Position numbers and translations under genes: made by a program
Notes under the pieces: generated by a model
What the model saw: the letters and a program-made list of their open reading frames with translations, nothing else
Told to the model about the DNA's origin: nothing
Databases searched by the model: none
In this document: positions 1 through 11,392 of the stretch, in pieces
Layout: the number at the start of each line of letters is the position of its first letter
Position numbering within the stretch: position 1 is the first letter of the stretch
NCBI GenBank assembly: GCA_039519185.1
Contig: CM076846.1
Location: 72,691,799-72,755,798, forward strand
DNA from: Astragalus membranaceus
Taxonomy: Eukaryota > Streptophyta > Magnoliopsida > Fabales > Fabaceae
Length of the DNA stretch: 64,000 nucleotides
Direction of reading: 5' to 3'

Positions 1-250
1 GGTATCCCGGTCCTCATAGTCCTCTTCTTGTTGTTCTTCGTAAGGCGTTATCAGGAAAGGTATCCCATTCGGGCAAGGTATCCCGGTCCTATTGATGTTG
101 TTCTTTGTAGGGCGTTATCGGGCAAGGTATCCCGTTCAGGCAAGGTATTCTGGTCCTATAGTTGTTGTTGTTGTTGTTGATGATTGTAAGGCAGTATTTG
201 GCAAGGTGTCCTAATCATGTTGTTGTTGTTGCTGCTTGTAGTCCTAGGAC
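1..250. repeat. Degenerate minisatellite with TTG-rich stretches
   Basis: The phrase ggtatcccggtcct recurs in decayed form near positions 1, 78, 142 and 204. It alternates with a 'ggcgttatc' phrase and with short (TTG)n runs at about 160-240. Spacing is roughly 62-78 bp and copies diverge towards the right. There is no coding potential. This could be the edge of a longer array outside the window or a repeat inside an unrecognised element. Confidence 0.6.
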
Positions 251-1182
251 CGTACGTGAGGTCAGGGCACTAGGATTAGCTGAAGATTAATTAAAGATTG
301 TTTGTGCATGTGTGTTATGGAAGTTGTATCTATTATTGTTGATTGTTACCTTGTTTTATGGTTGTCTTGCTGTTTTAGTTTCGATCTTATATTCATTATA
401 TGGTTTGGACGCTCTTTCTCACTCGTGCACCAATTTTTTAGATTGAGTTAGAGGTGACATTCGAGTAGCCTTCTATGATCATGCAACGGGAGAGAAGTGA
501 TCACTACGGATCACTAGAGGTGACATTCGAGTAGCTTGTAGTATGATACTAGGCGTTGATGTTACTCGATTTTATTTAATTGTATTAAAGGTTAATTGCT
601 CTGATCATTTGACATCGGGATTTTGGTTGTATTTTTAATATTATATGTCAAGTCTTTCTTGTTACTGTATTAAAAGAAATATTTTATTGCTATAGTTTTT
701 AATGTTATTATAAATCATGTTTATATTATTTTCTTGAATAAAGGCTTTGTCGCATAGTCTTTATTATTACTATGAATTGTTTTATGAGTTGGGCGACATC
801 TTTTACTCGCGAAAAATATCTCAAGAAATGGATTGATAATTTAGTTGAAAAACAAATTTACTCATTTTTCGTACTTTTTCACTTCTAATTATTTCACGGT
901 AAAGGGTGTCTCAGATACCATCGGAGAAATGGGTACGAAACCAACCCGTGTAATGCTCTCAAGGACGACATAGAAGAGCTGATTAGCACAGGATAAAGAA
1001 GAACAAAAACGATCTCGCTCGCTTTGGATAGGAAAGGCGAATGTCAATTAGGTCGGAAAAGCCTCAAAAGAAGATAGAAGCGACTTGACAGAAGAGGAGG
1101 ACACCCGAAAGTCCACGGGCCGACCCGTGGCCATGGTCATCTCGGTGTATCCGATAGAGGGGGGACGAGACTAAGAAGACCT
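251..1182. other. Non-coding spacer left of the Ogre LTR
   Basis: No gene is visible. A 19-bp direct repeat (gaggtgacattcgagtagc) occurs at 451-469 and 517-535. The stretch 900-1180 is less AT-rich and looks like decayed repeat DNA, but I cannot assign it to a family. Confidence 0.5.
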
Positions 1183-2960
1183 TGTAGTGACTGAAAAATC
1201 CAAAGGAGGGATTCTTCGTCATTTGGAAAATGAAGCCGCCATCAGTATTTATTAAATAGGAAAAACATTGATAAAACCTTTATTTTTGGGTTCGGGGGTC
1301 GATTATGTGTGGGGAAGGTATTAGCACCCCACAACATCCTTTCAAAAGAAAGATTACCATTTAATTTAATGTGTAGAAAGAAAGTTAATTCAAAGAAAAC
1401 ACTCTAATTTACCCTTTTTATTAATTGCAAGATTGAAAAGGAAGAATTAATAAAAAATTTAGTTTTGTTGTGCTTGACAGGAGTGGGCCCCTGCTCCTAA
1501 GTATCCCCAAATGCGATGGGGAAATCACAGCTACGTAGTTCTTGGGTAGAAAAAGTTTGTGTGTTTGGTGTTTTTTTATTTATTTTTGAAATTGGGAGAG
1601 GTATTCGTAATGACCAAACAAGTAAAACTTAGAGTGGTCATCACTCATAACTCATTTGAAAACTAAAGCTGTTATTAACGGTCAAACAATCTAAGCTTAG
1701 AGTGGCCATTAGTAACAAACCATTTTTTGTGAATAATTGTTAAAAAAACTGGTTTGGAAGCATTATGATGTAATAATAAAAAATAACTAAATGAGTTGTA
1801 ATAGAAAAGGAGGTGTAATTAACAGGGGTGTTATGTTATTTAAAAGGGGGGGTATGGCTAGCAACAGGGCTGTATTTTTTTAAAAAAGGGGTGCAGTTAG
1901 CGAGCCTAGTTTTCTACCAGTTTTGTCAGCCCACGAATTTATGGGCTTTTCAGGGGGGGTTATTTCAGTAAAAATGAGGTGCAATTAGTATTCTGATTAA
2001 AAATTTAACAAAAAAATAAAAAAGGAACCAGGACTATATATGGACACAATGTATCTCATAACCCTAATTTTCTCAAACCCTAACTCTTTCTTTCTCCACG
2101 GCGCCGCAACTAACGAGCGGGGAGAGAGAGCGAATCTCGCGGAGAGAGTGAGGAAAAAAATGCGTAGGGCGAGAGAGGTAGGGGACGGTGGTGAGAAACG
2201 CAAAGGGAAGAGAAGGGTGTGGGTTCCAACGACGGTAAGGGAAGCAACCACCATGGTCGGCCGCTATTTGGCCGGCGATGGCAACGGTTTCTACGAGATC
2301 TCGCGACAACCCACGAGACAGGGATGGTGAGATTGCCGACGGTGACAGGGGTCAATTGGAGAGCTAGCAACGACGCCAGCGGTGCGATGGAAGGAAGAGG
2401 AAGGCAATGGTTCTATTGAGAGCACAGAAATGGCACCGACGACGGTCTGCGGTGTCCGACCACCGTCTACGGTGGTCTGAGGTGTGTCCTACAATGTTGC
2501 TTTCCTCTTTTTCTCGTAAATCCAATTTTGTTGTGGTTTGTAGGATTTATCCTATTTTGAATTTAAAGGAAGGACAACAGCAAGGAAAAAAAAGGAATTA
2601 AAAGGACAAACAGCTAGGGATGCTACTGCGCCCTTCTCTTCTGTTTTTTTTATTTTGTATTTTTAAATTTTTGTATTTTTTATACTATTTTTTGCTGTTT
2701 GCTTTTTTTGGTTCATATTTGTAAAGAACACGGTATTATATAACAAAAGACGTTTGACCATTCAGCTTTCTATTTATTATTTTATTTTTTGCACCAATAA
2801 CAATAGACTAAAATAATAACAACAACGAAATAAAATAAAACGAGCATCAAACAATCCTTGTACGAGAGTGCCAAAGACACGCGCGTTTAGAACAATATGT
2901 GACGCGATGAGAATAAGAATTTTTGGATTTTAAGTGATCGGACAAAATTAGGGTATGACA
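1183..2960 (-). mobile_element. 3' LTR of the Ogre/Tat-like retrotransposon
   Basis: On the minus strand the LTR starts TGTCATACCCTAATTTTG at 2960 and ends in ...CACTACA at 1183, giving the TG...CA ends of an LTR. A purine-rich tract lies immediately outside its start (2961-2975), as expected for a 3' LTR. Blocks around 1210-1640 and 2490-2960 match the other LTR copies at 21837-23506 and, for the 'ggttcgggggtcgatta' block, at 4539-7751 and 51203-54064. A TATA-like run lies at about 2033-2041. Compared with the right copy it has about 0.8 kb of extra sequence (about 1680-2485). The reading frames in 2000-2600 are GA/CT-rich leader sequence and not genes. Confidence 0.82.
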
Positions 2961-2975
2961 GCTGCCCCTCTTTAT
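2961..2975 (-). other. Polypurine tract of the Ogre-like element
   Basis: On the minus strand the bases read ataaagaggggcagc and directly precede the TGTCATACC start of the 3' LTR. This is the usual place and composition of the plus-strand primer of reverse transcription. The same tract abuts the right LTR at 23507-23521. Confidence 0.75.
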
Positions 2976-4453
2976 TTATATTTTACTAGGAAACATGGAG
3001 GGCTTCCAAATTTCTCGAGTAAAATAGAAATAAAGATAAAAAGGACACTAATTTGGTCGAAACCATTTTTGAGAAATTCACAAAAAACCAGGTTTCCATA
3101 GAACAAAAGTAAATAGGGATCACCAGGGATCTGAAAGAGCACTGGGGCTCTGATGGTCTAATTCGCAGTCGATCCTTGGCGCATTGATTGGAGTTAAACT
3201 GAAGGATCGACTGGGTCTAAAGGGCATGCCTAAGCCTGATGGACCAATAGGTCTGATGGATCGCAAACTAGCAACGGTACTAGTAAAACGGTCTGCTTGG
3301 GGGGTGGCCTTTTTCGAGCGGCCATGGGGGCAAGCTTAGGTCGTTGACCTGATTTGCGCACCTCGAAGGACGTGCACTATGTTTTCGTTTAGGCGGGCAC
3401 AGCTAGTCTGAAGGACCTCGGGACGAATGATCCGTCGGTTGCTCGCTAACGCGATGTGCGATCTGGATTGAAGGACCAATTGTTGGTCTGAAGGAACGCT
3501 AGGGCTCTGATGGACCGCTGGGGATCTAAAGGACTGGTGCTAGGCTCGGTGCTAACATTATAATTTAAATTTTCTCTTGACAGATAAAAGCTATCTATAT
3601 TTGAACGCATTTAAGGATGCAATGGATGATGTATGCTTGCATGCAGTGTAAGCATGCGCAATGATCGGTATCTGGTGGTATGATGAAATGTGTTGTGATT
3701 TTTTCTTTTTGTCTTTGTTTTTGGTTCGTTTTGCTCTTTTGCTCTTTCTTGACTTTTTGCTCTTTCGCTCTTTCCTGACTTTTTGCTCTTTTGCTCTTTC
3801 TTGACTTTTTTGCTGATCTCATCAACTCGCAGGACTCTCGACGGGAGATATGGGGGTCGGCTAAAGTAGTGGTACCGAAATGAGGGTTATTGTGCTTTGT
3901 TTCTTAAAGTGATTATGCATTTGTTTTCTTTGCAATTTTATGAGAGATCATCTCCTTTTTGTGATTTTTAGAAATTTCGCAATGATTGTAATCCTTTTGA
4001 TTATACACATGTTTCGCAATTCAGTATCACTTACCAAAAAAAATCTTTTCAAGCAAATAGGGAAATGAGAAAATAAAGAAAGAGTTTAGCATTCAAATGG
4101 AAACCAAATGCGCAGAAGGTCACATCGACTGAAAATTACATTGAGAGCTTAAACTACGAAAAGAAGAAAGAAAAGGAAATAGCGGATCTTTTGATTGTTT
4201 GTATCTTTGAAGTAAAAACGCCAATCACCCATACATATGACCTTGAGCATTCATCATCCAACTTTCGGAGGTATTGACTGCCTTTGTATCTGTTCAAAGT
4301 CCAACTTTTGATCCTAATTTTTGCCTGGATTGCTCTTTAGAGTTTTCAATCCACCGGGTCGCTCTAATTTTTGCCTAGGCCGCCCTTTCGGGTTTTCAAC
4401 CTAGCGAGCTCATTTTTGCTTGGCTCATCTTTCTCTTTTTTATATATATTTCT
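2976..4453 (-). other. Ogre 3' untranslated region with short tandem repeats
   Basis: This non-coding stretch lies between the integrase stop (4454-4456) and the polypurine tract. It is closely matched by 23522-25667 in the second Ogre copy. It includes a dispersed 'ctgatggacc / gaaggacc' phrase at 3120-3540. About three copies of a 26-27 bp unit (gactttttgctctttcgctc type) lie at 3729-3815. Long 3'UTRs with tandem repeats are typical of the Tat/Ogre lineage. The lysine-rich minus-strand frame across the repeat is only a by-product. Confidence 0.7.
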
Positions 4454-4538
4454 TTAGGCAGAGTACTTCTTAACTGCATCTGAGTTCACTGGGAGTGGGA
4501 GGTCTTCACCGTCCATTTTTGTGAGAATTAAGGCTCCT
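4454..4538 (-). pseudogene. Integrase C-terminal tail, cut off by solo LTR-1
   Basis: The minus strand encodes the last residues of the Ogre integrase, ending ...NSDAVKKYSA and a TAA stop at 4454-4456. The same tail is contiguous with upstream integrase codons in the second copy (25668-25919). Here 3.2 kb of solo LTR (4539-7751) separates it from the rest of the gene at 7752 onwards. The duplication CTCCT lies within the split codons. Confidence 0.85.
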
Positions 4539-5388
4539 TATAGCGACCGAAGAATCCGGAGGAGGGATCCTTCGTTGCTTTTGAACAATGGAGCCGCCAT
4601 CAATATTTATTTTTAGGAAAACATTGAAAAAACCTTTTGTTTTTGGGTTCGGGGGTCGATTAAGTGCGAGGAAGGTACTAGCACCCCGCAACATCCTAAA
4701 AAGGTTACCTTTTAATTTAATGTGTAGAAAAATTAGTTTAAAGAAAACATTTTAATTTACCCTTTTTGTTATTTGCAAAAAAAAAAACGGAAAGGAAGAC
4801 TTAATAAAAATTTTAGTTTTTTGCGCTTGACAGGAGTGGGCCCTCGCTCCTACGTATCTCCGGGTGCGATGGAGAAATCAAAGCTACGTAGTTCTCGGGT
4901 AGAAAATATTTGTGTGTTGGTATTTTTTATTTTTTGAAAAGTTTGGGAAAACTAGAGGCCGTTCATGGTGACCAAACAGATAAATCCAGAGTGGTCGTCA
5001 TTAATGGCTTATTCGGAAAAGAAGGTATTTACAGCGTTCAAACGGGCGGGGCCCAGAGTGACTGCTACAAATACTCGGTTTGCGATCGAGCGCTTTGTTC
5101 GCTTAAAAAAATGCTTACTGGGAAGCGTGATCTAAAAATGGAGTCGGGATTGAGAAAATTTCTTGAAGTTTAGGCGGATGTTTGCGATGATCAAACAAGT
5201 GGCCTCAGAGTGATCACTGCTACTAATCCGCTGCGAAAAAGAAGGTTAGTCCTAACGGTCAAACAAGTTAAGCTCAGAGTGACCATTAGTAACCACATAT
5301 TTCTTTTTATGTTAGCAAAATTGTTTGAAAGAAAGAAAAGCAGTTTGGAAACATCGCGGTGTAAATAGAAGCGAAAAGTGCGACAAGA

Positions 5389-5545
5389 GGGGGTGCAAGT
5401 AGCATTTTGACGCTAAAAAAAATGGTTACCGGGGGTGCAAATAGCGTTTTGGCGCTTAAAAAAAATGGTCACCGGGGGTGCAAATAGCGTTTTGACGCTA
5501 AAAGAAAATGGTTGCCGGGGGTGCAAATAGCGTTTTGACGCTAAA
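5389..5545. repeat. Four-copy 43-bp tandem repeat in solo LTR-1
   Basis: Units begin with gggggtgcaa near 5389, 5431, 5474 and 5517. Each contains a 'tagcgttttgacgctaaaa' phrase that is a short imperfect palindrome (agcgtttt...cgct). Copies differ by a few substitutions. Confidence 0.85.
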
Positions 5546-5814
5546 AAACGATTGATTGGTTTATTACTTTTTTACTATTCTACTCTAGAACACGTGATTC
5601 TTGAAGCGCTTTTTCCTAAAAAAAAACCTAGACTAAACAAGTGGTATGAAGAAAAATTCTTTTGTTTTTTGGTTTTCCTAGTTACTATTTAATAAAAAGG
5701 GTACCTTGTTTGTTTTTTATTTGGAAGAATGGTCATTTGTTATTATTTTTTTTTTAAAAAAAAAAAGGGGTAGTGACATTAGTAACCCTTTCTTTTAAGA
5801 AATTTTTTTTTTTT

Positions 5815-6140
5815 TTAAAAAAAAGGTTTATTTTTAATCCGAAAATTAGTAACTACATAAAAAAAAAAGGAACACATTTTTTTAACACTTTTTTTTAAAA
5901 AGGTTTATTTTAATCCGAAAATTAGTAACTACATAAAAAAAGGAACACATTTTTTTAACACTTTTTTTTAAAAAGGTTTATTTTAATCCGAAAATTAGTA
6001 ACTACATAAAAAAAGGAACACATTTTTTTAACACTTTTTTTTTAGGTTTATTTTAATCCGAAAATTAGTAACTACATAAAAAAAAGGAACACATTTTTTT
6101 AACACTTTTTTTTTAGGTTTATTTTAATCCGAAAATTACA
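5815..6140. repeat. Five-copy ~70-76-bp tandem repeat in solo LTR-1
   Basis: The phrase taatccgaaaattagtaac occurs near 5837, 5912, 5985 and 6055, and a decayed version lies near 6126. The phrases are separated by A/T homopolymer runs and 'ggaacacattttttt'. Unit length varies because of the homopolymers. Confidence 0.85.
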
Positions 6141-6144
6141 ATAA

Positions 6145-6660
6145 TATAAAAAACAACAAAATAAATAACAAACAGCAATAATATAATATAAAAACAGCCC
6201 CCAAACTAAATAATAAAAAGACAGCAATAATATTCTAATAAAAAAAAGCAACTACACTAAATAATAAAAACAGCAAATAAATATACATAAAAAAAACAGT
6301 AACTAGACTAAATAATAAAAAAAAAATAGCAATAACATTAAATGAAAGGTAATTAAACTAAATAACAAGAACAACTAAAATTTATAAAAAATAACAATAA
6401 TAATACTTACATAACAAAAACAGTACCTAATATATAGAAAAAACCAAATAGTATTTATATAACAAAAACAGTAACTAAAATTTATAAAAAAAACAACAAT
6501 AATAATATCTAAAAACGTGAACAATAATAATAAACAAAAAAAAGCATAAAAATAAAAATAATAAAAATGAACAATACTCATATGAACAATTACAGTTGCT
6601 AAAAAAAAAAAAAGCAATACTACATAAAACATTACATTTTAGTACCTTAACAATAAGAAT
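6145..6660. other. A-rich low-complexity tract inside solo LTR-1
   Basis: The sequence is made of repeated aataataaaaacag-type words with hardly any G. The only long frame (minus strand, 6375-6632) encodes F/Y/I-rich low-complexity peptide and is not a credible gene. It probably grew by slippage inside the LTR. Confidence 0.6.
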
Positions 6661-6906
6661 CCAGAAATGTTGAAGAAATTTCCTTCTTCGAATTTCTTCA
6701 ATACAAATGAACTTTTAAACTAGTAAAAAAAAAGGAAGGAGGAAGAGAAGGGGAAGAATATTTTTCTAAGAGAAACCCTAATTTTTTTTCAGAAGATCTT
6801 TCCCCTTTTTTTTTCTTAAAACAAAAACCCCCCCTCTTTTTCGAAAAAATACTTTCCTTCTCCTCTCCAAAAAAAACTCCGTCCTCCTCTTCAAAGTCGT
6901 GGCCTC

Positions 6907-6914
6907 TATTTATA
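6907..6914 (-). promoter_or_regulatory. TATA box of solo LTR-1
   Basis: The minus strand reads TATAAATA, followed within the LTR by a purine/pyrimidine-biased leader, as in plant LTR promoters. The equivalent element in solo LTR-2 lies at about 51960 on the plus strand (cctataaatata). Confidence 0.55.
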
Positions 6915-7751
6915 TTGAGGATGATGCTCTTGTCTTCTTCTTTCTTCTGATAAGCCCCATACATTTGCACAGTAACTTCTTCTTTTTTTTTGACTTGAGG
7001 AAAGCTTGACATGATGGAGGGGTGAAGGTTTCTTGATGAGTTTTGGGGAGTGGTTGATGAAGGGAAGTGTGTGTGTGTGTGTGTAGGAGAAGGGTGGGGG
7101 CCGTAGGTATGGGGAGAGAGAGGAGGGAAGGGTTGAGTGTGAGTGGAAGAAAGAGAGAAAGGAAGGTTGAGTGTGAGAGAGGGAGAGTGAGGTCGAATGG
7201 GGAGAGAGAGGAGGGAAGGGTTGTGTGTATGGGGAATTGAAAAAATGGGGAAGTGGGATAATGGGGAAGAGTGATTGTGAGTTCCAAGGAGGGAGAGAGG
7301 GGTGTGGGGTCGAATGGGTTAGGGTTTTTGGGGAATGAATGTGGCTTGATTTTGGGGTTAGGGGGGAGTTGAAGTTTTTAGGTTTTTTATTTTATTTTAT
7401 TTTTTTTGAAAAGGGGCGGCCGAATTTGAGTGAGTGAGGGGGAAAAAAATTAGGGTTTTGGTGGGAATTGGGTTATGGGTTGTGGGTTAGGGTTTTTTGT
7501 TGGGGTTGGGCCATGCGAATTGGCTAGGTTTTTTTGTTGGGTTGGGTTTTTTGATGGCCCAATCCATGACAGCACCTTATTTTTTTAGAACCCCCCTATT
7601 TCCCTCTTTGCTTATTTTTGCCTCTTCACTTCTAATAAAAATATTTTCTTGTGTTAAAAACTTGTGACATAAAAATAAAATAAAATAATTATTTTTATCA
7701 AAAGTAAATAAAATTTTCTCATTTTGGTTAGGACAAAATTAGGGTATTACA

Positions 7752-8957
7752 CTCCTCCAGAGAATGTTTTCTTTACCACATAAGGTCCTTCATAGTTCTT
7801 GAGAATTAAGGGTCCATTTTCCACGGGAATCCTTTTGGATAGGCAAAATCTTCTTGAGCACGAGATCTCCTTCTTGAAACTGCCGGGGTCGAACTTTCTT
7901 ATTGTAAGATTTCTTCATTCTTTGCTGATACAACTGCCCGTGACACAAAGCAACAACTCTCTTTTCCTCTATGAGGTTCAACTGGTCCAAACGAGCTTGA
8001 ACCCATTCTGCTTCTTCTAATTTTGTTTCCATTAACACTCGCAGAGAGGGTATTTCGACTTCGATGGGAAGAATTGCTTCCATCCCATATACTAGTGAGA
8101 ATGGTGTTGCCCCTGTTGCCGTGCGAACTGAGGTCCGATACCCATGCAAAGAGAAAGGCAACATTTCATGCCAGTCCTTGAAGGTCACCACCATATTTTG
8201 CACAATCTTCTTTATGTTCTTATTTGCTGATTCGACTGCCCCATTCATCTTCGGACGTTATGGGGAGGAATTATGATGTTGGATTTTGAAGTCGTCACAC
8301 AACTCTTTCATCATCTTGTTGTTCAGGTTGGTTCCATTATCCGTGATGGTCTTATTTGGAAGACCGTAACGGCAGATCATTATCCGTGATGAACTTGACA
8401 ACCACAGATTTTGTTACACTAACATAAGAAGCGGCCTCGACCCGTTTGGTGAAATAATCAATAGCGACAAGAATGAAGCGATGCCCATTTGATGCCTTAG
8501 GTTCGATGGGGCCGATGACATCCATTCCCCACATTGAGAATGGCCATGGTGCTTTTAGGACATTCAAAGAAGCAGGTGGCATATGGATATTATCAGCGTA
8601 GATTTGACACTTGTGGCATTTTCTCACATAGTTAAAGCAATCAGTCTCCATTGACAACCAGTAGTAGCCGGCCCTTAAGATTTTTCTTGGCATGGTGTGC
8701 CCGTTAGAATGAGTTCCGAACGAGCCTTCATGGACATCTTTCATAATTCTTTCTTCTTCTTCTCTTGCTACACATCGGAGGAGGACCATATCGTGATTCC
8801 TTTTGTAAAGCACCTCCCTGTTTAGGAAGAAACCCATTGACAACCTCCTAAGTGTTCTCTTATCATTCACAGTGGCACCAGGAGGGTACTCTCTGCTTGT
8901 GATATAGTGCTTGATATCGTAATACCAAGGTTTACAATCGGGTCGATTGCCACACAA
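7752..8957 (-). pseudogene. Ogre integrase (IN), main part, frameshifted
   Basis: The enzyme would insert element cDNA into the host genome. On the minus strand the order is: a zinc-binding H2C2 segment (about 8790-8600, ending in the CHKCQIY motif); the rve core with the first catalytic Asp in WGMDVIGP (near 8530); the second Asp in the TITDNG region (near 8345); the catalytic Glu in NGAVESANKN (near 8235); and a C-terminal domain down to 7752. The frame breaks near 8380-8395. The end of the gene is displaced to 4454-4538 by solo LTR-1. It overlaps the RNase H frame around 8867-8957 because of another break. The gene order RT-RNase H-IN fits Ty3/gypsy. It cannot make an intact protein. Confidence 0.9.
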
Positions 8958-11097
8958 TGATGTGCCGGTAGGTCTCGATGCTGGATTCGGATGAATGTCA
9001 GACTTTTGTTGTCATTGATATTGAATATTGATGACAAAGTCTCTAAAGCGTTAGCCAACTGATTTTCTTCACGAGGGAGATGGTGGAAAGTGATCTCCTC
9101 GAACCATTCAATCATCTTTTGGATGTGATCGCGATAAGGAATCAATTTGGAATCCCTGGTTTCCCAGTCACCTTTTATCTGATGGATGACTAAGACTAAG
9201 TCCCCATATACATCGAGTCTTTTGACTCTCCATTCAAGGGCCGCTTTGTTGCCTAGGACACACGCTTCATATTCTGCGATGTTATTGGTACAATAGAAGC
9301 TCAGTCTAGCAGTAAAGGGTATGAAGCGGTTATCAGGAGAAATCAATACAGCTCCGACCCCATGCCCATACAAATTGGAAGCGCCATCAAATGACATTCT
9401 CCACGTTTCGTTGTCTGGAGATTTCCCTTCTCCGAATAAAGCCATTATATCTTCATTTGGGAAATCAAACTGCATTGATTGGTAATCCTCAATGGGCTGA
9501 TTTGCCAAGTATTCAGCTAAGGCACTGCCTTTGATTTCTTTCTGAGTGACATACAAGAGGTCGTATTCGGATAGTAGCATTTGCCATCGGGCGATTCTTC
9601 TTGTGAGTGCGGGTTTTTTAAAAATGTACTTGATTAGATCCGTTTTAGATACCAACCAAGTCGTGTGGCTCAACATATACTGCCTCAGACGATGTGCATC
9701 CCAGGCCAAAGCACAACACGTCTTTTCCAACAATGAGTATCTTGTCTCGCACTTGGTGAACTTCTTGCTTAGGTAGTAGATGGCATGTTCTTTCCTTCCG
9801 GACTCATCATGTTTACCCAGTACACAACCCATTGAGTTGTCTAACACTGTCAAGTACAGAATGAGAGGTCTGCCCTGCAGCGGTGGCATCAGAATCAGTG
9901 GATTTTGGAGGTACCTCTTGATCTTTTCAAAGGCTTCCTGGCAATTATCATTCCACCTTGTTTCTTGGTTCTTGCACAGCAACTTAAAGATAGGCTCGCA
10001 GGTCGATGTTAATTGGGATATGAATCTGGAGATGTAGTTCAACCTTCCCAGGAACCCACGAACTTCTCTTTCGGTTTTAGGCGCTGGCATTTCTAACATT
10101 GCTCGTACTTTGGCTGGATCCACTTCTATTCCCCTCTGACTGACTATGAATCCCAACAACTTTCCTGATTTTACACCGAAAGTGCATTTGGCGGGGTTTA
10201 ATCAGAGTTTGAACTTCCTTAGGCGTTCAAAGAGTTTTTGCAGATTAACAACATGTTCTTGTTCAGTCTTGGATTTTGCGTTCATGTCATCCACGTAGAC
10301 TTCCATTTCTTTATGCATCATATCATGGAATAAAGTCACCATTGCCCTTTGGTACGCGCCACCGGCATTCTTTAGGCCGAATGGCATTACTTTGTAGCAG
10401 AAGGTTCCCCAAAGAGTGATGAAGGTGGTTTTCTCCATGTCTTTAGGGGCCATCTTGATTTGATTATATCCGGAATATCCGTCCATGAAGGAAAAAAGAG
10501 AGTGTTGCTCCGTCCAAAGGAAAGTCACCTTTAGGGCTGGCTCTATTCAGATCCTGATAGTCAACACACATCCGAACTTTCCCATCTTTCTTTGGAACCG
10601 GGACAATATTGGCAACCCATTGAGGATATTTTGCTACTGCTAAGAATCCGGCATCAAATTGCTTCTTGACCTCATCTCTGATTTTCAGTGACATATTTGG
10701 CTTCATCCTTCTTAGCTTCTGTTTTACCGGCAGGCATTCGGGCTTTACTAGTAACTTACGCTCGACTATGTTGGGGTCTAGTCCAGGCATGTCTTGGTAT
10801 GTCCATACGAAGATGTCAACATAGTCAAACAAAAGCCTAACCAGCTTCTCTCGCTCACTGTCTTTCATTGTGATGCCAATTTTAACCTCTTTCTTATCTT
10901 CCTCTGTGCCCAAGTTTATTATCTCAGTAGATTCCTCGTGGGGTTGAATCACTTTATACTCTTGTTCCATCATTCTCCTTAGCTCTGGAGGAGTTTCCCA
11001 TTTATCTTCAACATCTTCCTCAGTTTGATTAATGGGGTGATAAAAATTACAGTATGAATTATTGGCATCGTTATTATCAAAGATGTTTTTTTCAAAT
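8867..11097 (-). pseudogene. Ogre pol: RT, RNase H and second RNase H
   Basis: Minus strand. The reverse transcriptase begins after a probable splice acceptor at 11098. It shows the MCVDYQDLN motif (about 10570), a broken or deleted stretch near 10500-10530, then QIKMAPKD, GLKNAG and the catalytic YVDDM box (about 10290). A further frame break and stop lie near 10160-10200. Next come RT connection and a first RNase H (about 9990-9510), then a second RNase H beginning with MSFDGASN (about 9400) and NIAEYEA (about 9280). That extra, archaeal-type RNase H is the hallmark of the Tat/Ogre lineage of Ty3/gypsy. Several frameshifts make it inactive. Confidence 0.9.
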
Positions 11098-11392
11098 CTG
11101 CATTAGTATAAAATGACGGAATGAAAAACGAGCAAAAGAAAATAAAAAGCAAATGCATAAGAAAACAGAAATTTATTGGAGAATCTGAAATAACATTTTA
11201 TTGATACTGATACTCAAAGGAAACATGCGTGCCCGAATGAAATGTCCTAAGGCCTTGAGCAGAGCCATAGGATTGCATTACAGAAACATTATTTTGAATT
11301 AAAAACTACAGGAAAATCGACGATCTCCCAATTATTGAGCTTTTCATTTGCATGACAAGGGCGTACAAGGCCGACGACGCCTTCTTCGGCAT
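11098..11392 (-). other. Probable Ogre intron between G-patch and RT
   Basis: The minus-strand sequence between the G-patch segment and RT is AT-rich with stops in all frames. It ends in a good acceptor (tactaatgcag just before 11097), after which an open acidic linker leads into RT. Ogre elements are known to have a spliced intron at this place. I cannot fix the donor site, so the true intron may be shorter than this interval. Confidence 0.5.

Larger units (their letters stand above)
4539..7751 (-). mobile_element. Solo LTR-1, Ogre family, inserted in integrase
   Basis: On the minus strand it starts TGTAATACCCTAATTTTG at 7751 and ends ...GGTCGCTATA at 4539. The final CA has decayed, since a relative at 51203-54064 ends GGTCGCTACA. 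Perfect 5-bp target duplications CTCCT flank it at 4534-4538 and 7752-7756. No internal retrotransposon sequence is present, so it is a solo LTR left by LTR-LTR recombination. At 3213 bp it is much longer than the host element's LTRs, partly because of two internal tandem arrays and A/T-rich stretches. A TATA box lies on the minus strand at 6907-6914. The GA-rich frames at 6700-7290 are not genes. Confidence 0.9.

Noticed and set aside
1997..2601. Overlapping frames of 60-96 codons on both strands in the left LTR
   Set aside because: They are GA/CT-rich leader sequence inside an LTR, with arginine/serine-rich composition and no domain. Frames overlap on both strands.
3595..3825. Lysine-rich minus-strand frame KKSRKSKRAKSQ...
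   Set aside because: It is a translation of the 26-27 bp tandem repeat in the Ogre 3'UTR.
6375..7287. Low-complexity F/Y-rich and P/S/L-rich frames in solo LTR-1
   Set aside because: They are products of A-rich and GA-rich non-coding DNA inside the LTR.
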